64,000 nucleotides of DNA, taken from Pilaira anomala. Its lineage: Eukaryota > Mucoromycota > Mucoromycetes > Mucorales > Mucoraceae. Made by a program: the position numbers and the translations under genes. A model generated the notes under the pieces. That model was given only the letters and a program-made list of their open reading frames with translations. It was not told the DNA's origin and did no database searches. This document shows, in pieces, positions 61,015-64,000 of this stretch (its first letter is position 1; every line of letters starts with the position of its first letter). Location: contig JAIXMQ010000003.1 of assembly GCA_025716855.1 (NCBI GenBank), positions 186,001 to 250,000 of the forward strand. Reading direction: 5' to 3'.

Positions 61015-62795
61015 CTTTTTTTTTTTTTTTTTTTACAAAAAAAAATTAATTATAGAAAAGGATAAAATAAATACTCTTTTTTCTTGATTTGTTAATGCCG
61101 ACTTAAAATATGACTACGTTGTGAGAATAGTGAGTTAAAGAGAGAGAGAAAGAGAGAAAGAGAGAGAAAAAAAAAAGTGTGACGTAGTCCTTATTGTGCC
61201 CTGATGGCTACCTCTTATTGTGTACATACATCAGGTGTACATACAATCAAATAGAACAGAGATTGTGTCTATTAACCGAATATTTTAGTCAAGAGTTATA
61301 AACCCCCGAGATATAAATGTAGGAGATAATTACAACGTTTTTAATTATTCTTCACTGAGAATATATTTTTACTTGTTGATGGCACTTATCTGTACCAACC
61401 CATAAAGAGACTTTTTTCTTTTATAAAATCATACAGTGCATCTATTCTTAAATCGAATTTTTTTAAAAAACGGACATTCCCAATTTTTGGGTTTAAACTC
61501 AGTTTTTATATAAAAAAGTTACTAATTTAGGAAGTTCTCACAGCTTTTGATAGTTTAAACCAATAAAAACACATTTAAATTTTTTGTTTGAACTCATATA
61601 ATGTGAGTAAATATTTTTTTATTGAATCAAAAGAAGTTAATCATGTGATTTTAAGATTTGGAGAACTTCTTCAATTCCAGTTTTGTAGATATCTATATCT
61701 GAATCCTCTTCCTGTAACATTTTAAAAATTGGTGTAACCACATACTGCAATATCATTTGCTGTTACAGCTCTGATTTGAATTTTGGCTCTCAAAATAGTC
61801 GGACATTTCCGAGTTGGCCCTGCTATTAAGTAGATATTTTATCAACTTATTTTGAAATTTTTTGTTATCAAAATTAAAATTCTGTTTTCATACATCTCTT
61901 TAACAAGTTTAATTTAAAAGATCAATGTTCATTCTAAATGATTAAATTACTTTTTTGGTAGTAAATTTACAGTTTTATAAAAAAAAGTAGCTAGGGCTAA
62001 AAATTTTCGATTTAAGAATAGATGCACTGTAGAAGCAAAAAGATTTATCTGATCACCGCAAAACCAAATGAAGCAAGACATTTGGGAAAAGAGACTCTCT
62101 TACTTGTAAATCGCGTCATAAACTTCAATTACCGCAAGAGCTTACATTTTTATTTAGCTCATTGTTATGTATCAATTTGCTAAAAAGTTGAGTATTAAAG
62201 AAAATACAAAAGATGTGGTACCAATCAAAAAAAGAATTATGCAAAATAAAAAAATCTTAATTGAGATAGTTACTATGTAAAAGACGCGATTATAATATAT
62301 ATATATCAAGGAAAAAACACGACGTATATATAACAACTAAAAGGGTAGGCATATAATTCAAATGCGTCTTTTATTTTTTTTTTTTATTACCGAGACAATC
62401 ATATTTCATTTGCTGAATGAAATATAGGAGGAGGGAAAACTCACGAGAAAATGAGTCAGAGAACATCACGTAATTAGGTAAATTTGAAGAAATTTGACAA
62501 AAAGTTTAAGCCCGCTATGAACCTGTACACTGGTGCCATTAAAGCTACTATAGATTAGGAAATGACCGATGAGTGATGTATTTTTTTCATTTCAAGTAAA
62601 AAAAGTAGTGATCTTTATTCAACTACCGCCGCTTACTTTCGCAATAGCAATCTGGAATTTTTTTTTTTAGGGAATCATCATCATGACGTATCTTGTTTAT
62701 GTTTGCATAATATATAAATAACACGTAAAATTTTTCACTTCATATTCTTTTATCTTTATTATTAAATTATAAATTATATATATTACCAAACAAAA
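61015..62795. other. Intergenic region containing a MITE
   Basis: About 1.8 kb between divergent SPO7 and the LEA-like gene. Features: a (GA)n-like tract at 61140-61168 and the 0.6-kb MITE described separately. The part right of the MITE holds the promoter of the LEA-like gene, including a TATATAAATA element near 62711-62720, about 75 bp upstream of its ATG. No other gene was seen. Confidence 0.55.
61434..62029. mobile_element. Mariner-type MITE with 24-bp terminal inverted repeats
   Basis: Left end CAGTGCATCTATTCTTAAAT (24-bp repeat to position 61457) and its exact reverse complement at 62006-62029, each flanked by TA (61432-61433 and 62030-62031) as expected of a Tc1/mariner-type TA target duplication. 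CAGTG is also the usual start of such repeats. Length 596 bp, no open transposase frame. A minus-strand stretch (VTPIFKMLQEEDSDIDIYKT) is protein-like and may be a remnant of a longer parent. The internal repeat ends differ from the 21.1-25.3 kb element, so the two are probably not parent and child. Confidence 0.8.
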
Positions 62796-63503
62796 ATGTC
62801 TTTCTTAGCTAAATCTACTACTACTCTCTTCGCCTCTGTTCGTGGTGCCTCTACTGCCTCTACTACTTTTGTTCCCGCCGCCTCTCTTCATCTTTCATCT
62901 GTTATCCAACGTGAAACTGTTGTTGATAAGGCTAAACATGTTGTTGAAGACGTAAACAAGGAAGCCGGTAAGAAGCTTGGCAATGCTATTGATGGTGCCG
63001 AAAAGTTAACCAAGGAAGCTTCTCATAAGACTGAAAACCTCAAGGAAAATGTCACACAACACGTCGCTTCTGTGAATAAGGATTTTGGTAGTAAGGTGAG
63101 TCAAGTCATGGATGACGCAGAGGATGTAGTTGATGCTGCTTCTCAAAAGTCTCAAGAATTAAAGCATGATGCTACCAAGAAGTCTCAAGAATTAAAGCGT
63201 AATGCATCTCAAAAGTCACAAGAATTCAAGAAGGGTGCTGAAAATGTTGCTTCTGAAAAGACTGAAGAAGCCAAGAGAAAGGTTCCTAGTGAAAAGACTA
63301 TTCTTGAGACTGTCAAGGAAGGTGTCAAGACCGCTGAAAATATCGTTGAAAAGGCCAAGGAAGTTGTTGGTTTAGGTGCTAAGAAGGCTGAACATTCTGC
63401 TGATGAACTCAAGGATGAAGCTAAATTAGGTGCTAAAAAGGCTGCTAACTATGTTGATGAGACAAGAGCAAAGGCCTCTAAAGAAATCAAGGATAAGTTT
63501 TAA
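62796..63503 (+). CDS. LEA-like mitochondrial helical repeat protein
   Basis: Intronless, 235 aa. Residues 1-40 (MSFLAKSTTTLFASVRGAST then ASTTFVP) form a Ser/Thr/Arg-rich presequence without acidic residues, likely mitochondrial. The rest is a Lys/Glu/Ala-rich amphipathic helix built on imperfect 11-residue-type repeats (KAKHVVEDVNK, KTENLKENVTQ, SQKSQELKHDATKKSQELKR), with no Cys or Trp. This is the pattern of group 3 LEA proteins and related apolipoprotein-like proteins, which protect membranes and proteins during desiccation or cold. Codon use is highly biased (AAG, GCT, GAA), indicating high expression; the same style is seen in the 78-aa protein at 20722. Function is inferred from composition. 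Confidence 0.75.
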   Translation: MSFLAKSTTTLFASVRGASTASTTFVPAASLHLSSVIQRETVVDKAKHVVEDVNKEAGKKLGNAIDGAEKLTKEASHKTENLKENVTQHVASVNKDFGSKVSQVMDDAEDVVDAASQKSQELKHDATKKSQELKRNASQKSQEFKKGAENVASEKTEEAKRKVPSEKTILETVKEGVKTAENIVEKAKEVVGLGAKKAEHSADELKDEAKLGAKKAANYVDETRAKASKEIKDKF

Positions 63504-63603
63504 ATAGTTCCTCTTCTCTCTCCCCCTCCTCCAATTCTGTATATAAAACAATAAACGATTAAATAAAACAGCTCTTTTATTCTATTTTTTCCTTTTTATT
63601 TTT

Positions 63604-64000
63604 TTAATCGGTTTCGTATTGAACTATGATGGTTTCTTCTACATATGTATTTTCTTCTAATTGACCAGGATGACAATCCTTTTGACAAACGAATACCAAG
63701 ATAGTACCAAATTCCATACCTACATTCCAACTATCCAATACAGCCTTTGTATCCCTTTTCCCACTTGAATTTTCTACTACAGTCTTTTGTTCTTTGGTAG
63801 CATATTCAGTTGTAGGTAAAATGGATAAAATATTAGGCATTAATTGAAATTCAAATACGCGAGGACCATGACAACGTTGACAACGACCTGCTATTGCTTG
63901 TTGTTGTTGTTGATTTAACATGGAATAAAACAAAGGTTGACCATGGAACGCATAACGTACACATTGTGCAGGAGAACATTCAACACGTTCAGTGAATTTT
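63604..64000 (-). CDS. PDCD2: PDCD2/Tsr4-family protein, C-terminal part (runs off right edge)
   Basis: Minus-strand frame open from the window edge to a TAA at 63604-63606, so the gene starts beyond base 64000. The visible ~130 residues show the PDCD2_C signature: VECSPAQCVRYAFHGQPLFY, then CQRCHGPRVFEFQLMPNIL with a CxxC zinc-binding pair, and DSWNVGMEFGTILVFVCQKD followed by a CH pair and an acidic C terminus. PDCD2/Tsr4 proteins act as dedicated chaperones of ribosomal protein uS5 during 40S assembly. A poly-Gln stretch (QQQQQAIA) precedes the zinc site. Convergent with the LEA-like gene, 100 bp apart. Confidence 0.9.
   Translation of the reverse strand, partial: KFTERVECSPAQCVRYAFHGQPLFYSMLNQQQQQAIAGRCQRCHGPRVFEFQLMPNILSILPTTEYATKEQKTVVENSSGKRDTKAVLDSWNVGMEFGTILVFVCQKDCHPGQLEENTYVEETIIVQYETD

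Overview
The window looks like nuclear DNA of an early-diverging filamentous fungus, most likely Mucoromycota (Mucorales-like). Three things support this: an AT-rich background packed with long A/T homopolymers, many short GT-AG introns (about 45-110 bp) inside ordinary eukaryotic housekeeping genes, and fungal gene content (Gea-type ARF-GEF, Spo7, Get5, chitin deacetylase). I cannot name the species from sequence alone. All spliced models below were joined by hand by matching donor and acceptor sites and reading phase.

Layout. 1-9.2 kb: the tail of an unknown gene, a two-histone-fold protein, GET5, a seven-helix membrane protein and a bZIP factor. 11.1-15.3 kb: a TBRG1-like FYRN/FYRC protein, a four-helix membrane protein and ribosomal protein L10. 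15.3-20.6 kb is gene-poor and holds decayed reading frames, including a LINE reverse-transcriptase fragment and a diverged direct duplication. 20.7 kb: a small mitochondrial-type protein. 21.13-25.33 kb: a Tc1/mariner-type DNA transposon with 92-bp terminal inverted repeats. Inside it are two broken convergent genes and a large, nearly perfect inverted duplication; it ends 150 bp before the PRPP synthetase gene. 25.5-38.5 kb: PRPP synthetase, a GH36 alpha-galactosidase, SURF4/Erv29, a 12-exon GcnA-like GH20 hexosaminidase and RNase P subunit Rpp1. 38.5-44.4 kb: a calcium-regulated mitochondrial carrier and SEC23. 44.4-48.8 kb: a gene-poor stretch with a Merlin/IS1016-like transposase relic. 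48.8-60.7 kb: a GPI-type chitin deacetylase, a Sec7-domain ARF-GEF, an unknown 183-aa protein, DGAT1, SDHAF4 and SPO7. 61.4-62.0 kb: a 0.6-kb mariner-type MITE. 62.8-64 kb: a LEA-like mitochondrial protein and the C-terminal part of a PDCD2/Tsr4 protein running off the right edge.

Shared themes, by inference from family knowledge: ER and early secretory traffic is over-represented (Get5 tail-anchor insertion, SURF4/Erv29 cargo receptor, SEC23 COPII coat, GBF1/Gea ARF-GEF), together with ER lipid metabolism (Spo7 and DGAT1 both bear on triacylglycerol and phosphatidate balance). There are no operons; each gene appears to be independently transcribed. The most unusual part of the window is the mariner element at 21.1-25.3 kb. 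It carries an antisense copy of half of one of its own genes and could make a long hairpin RNA.
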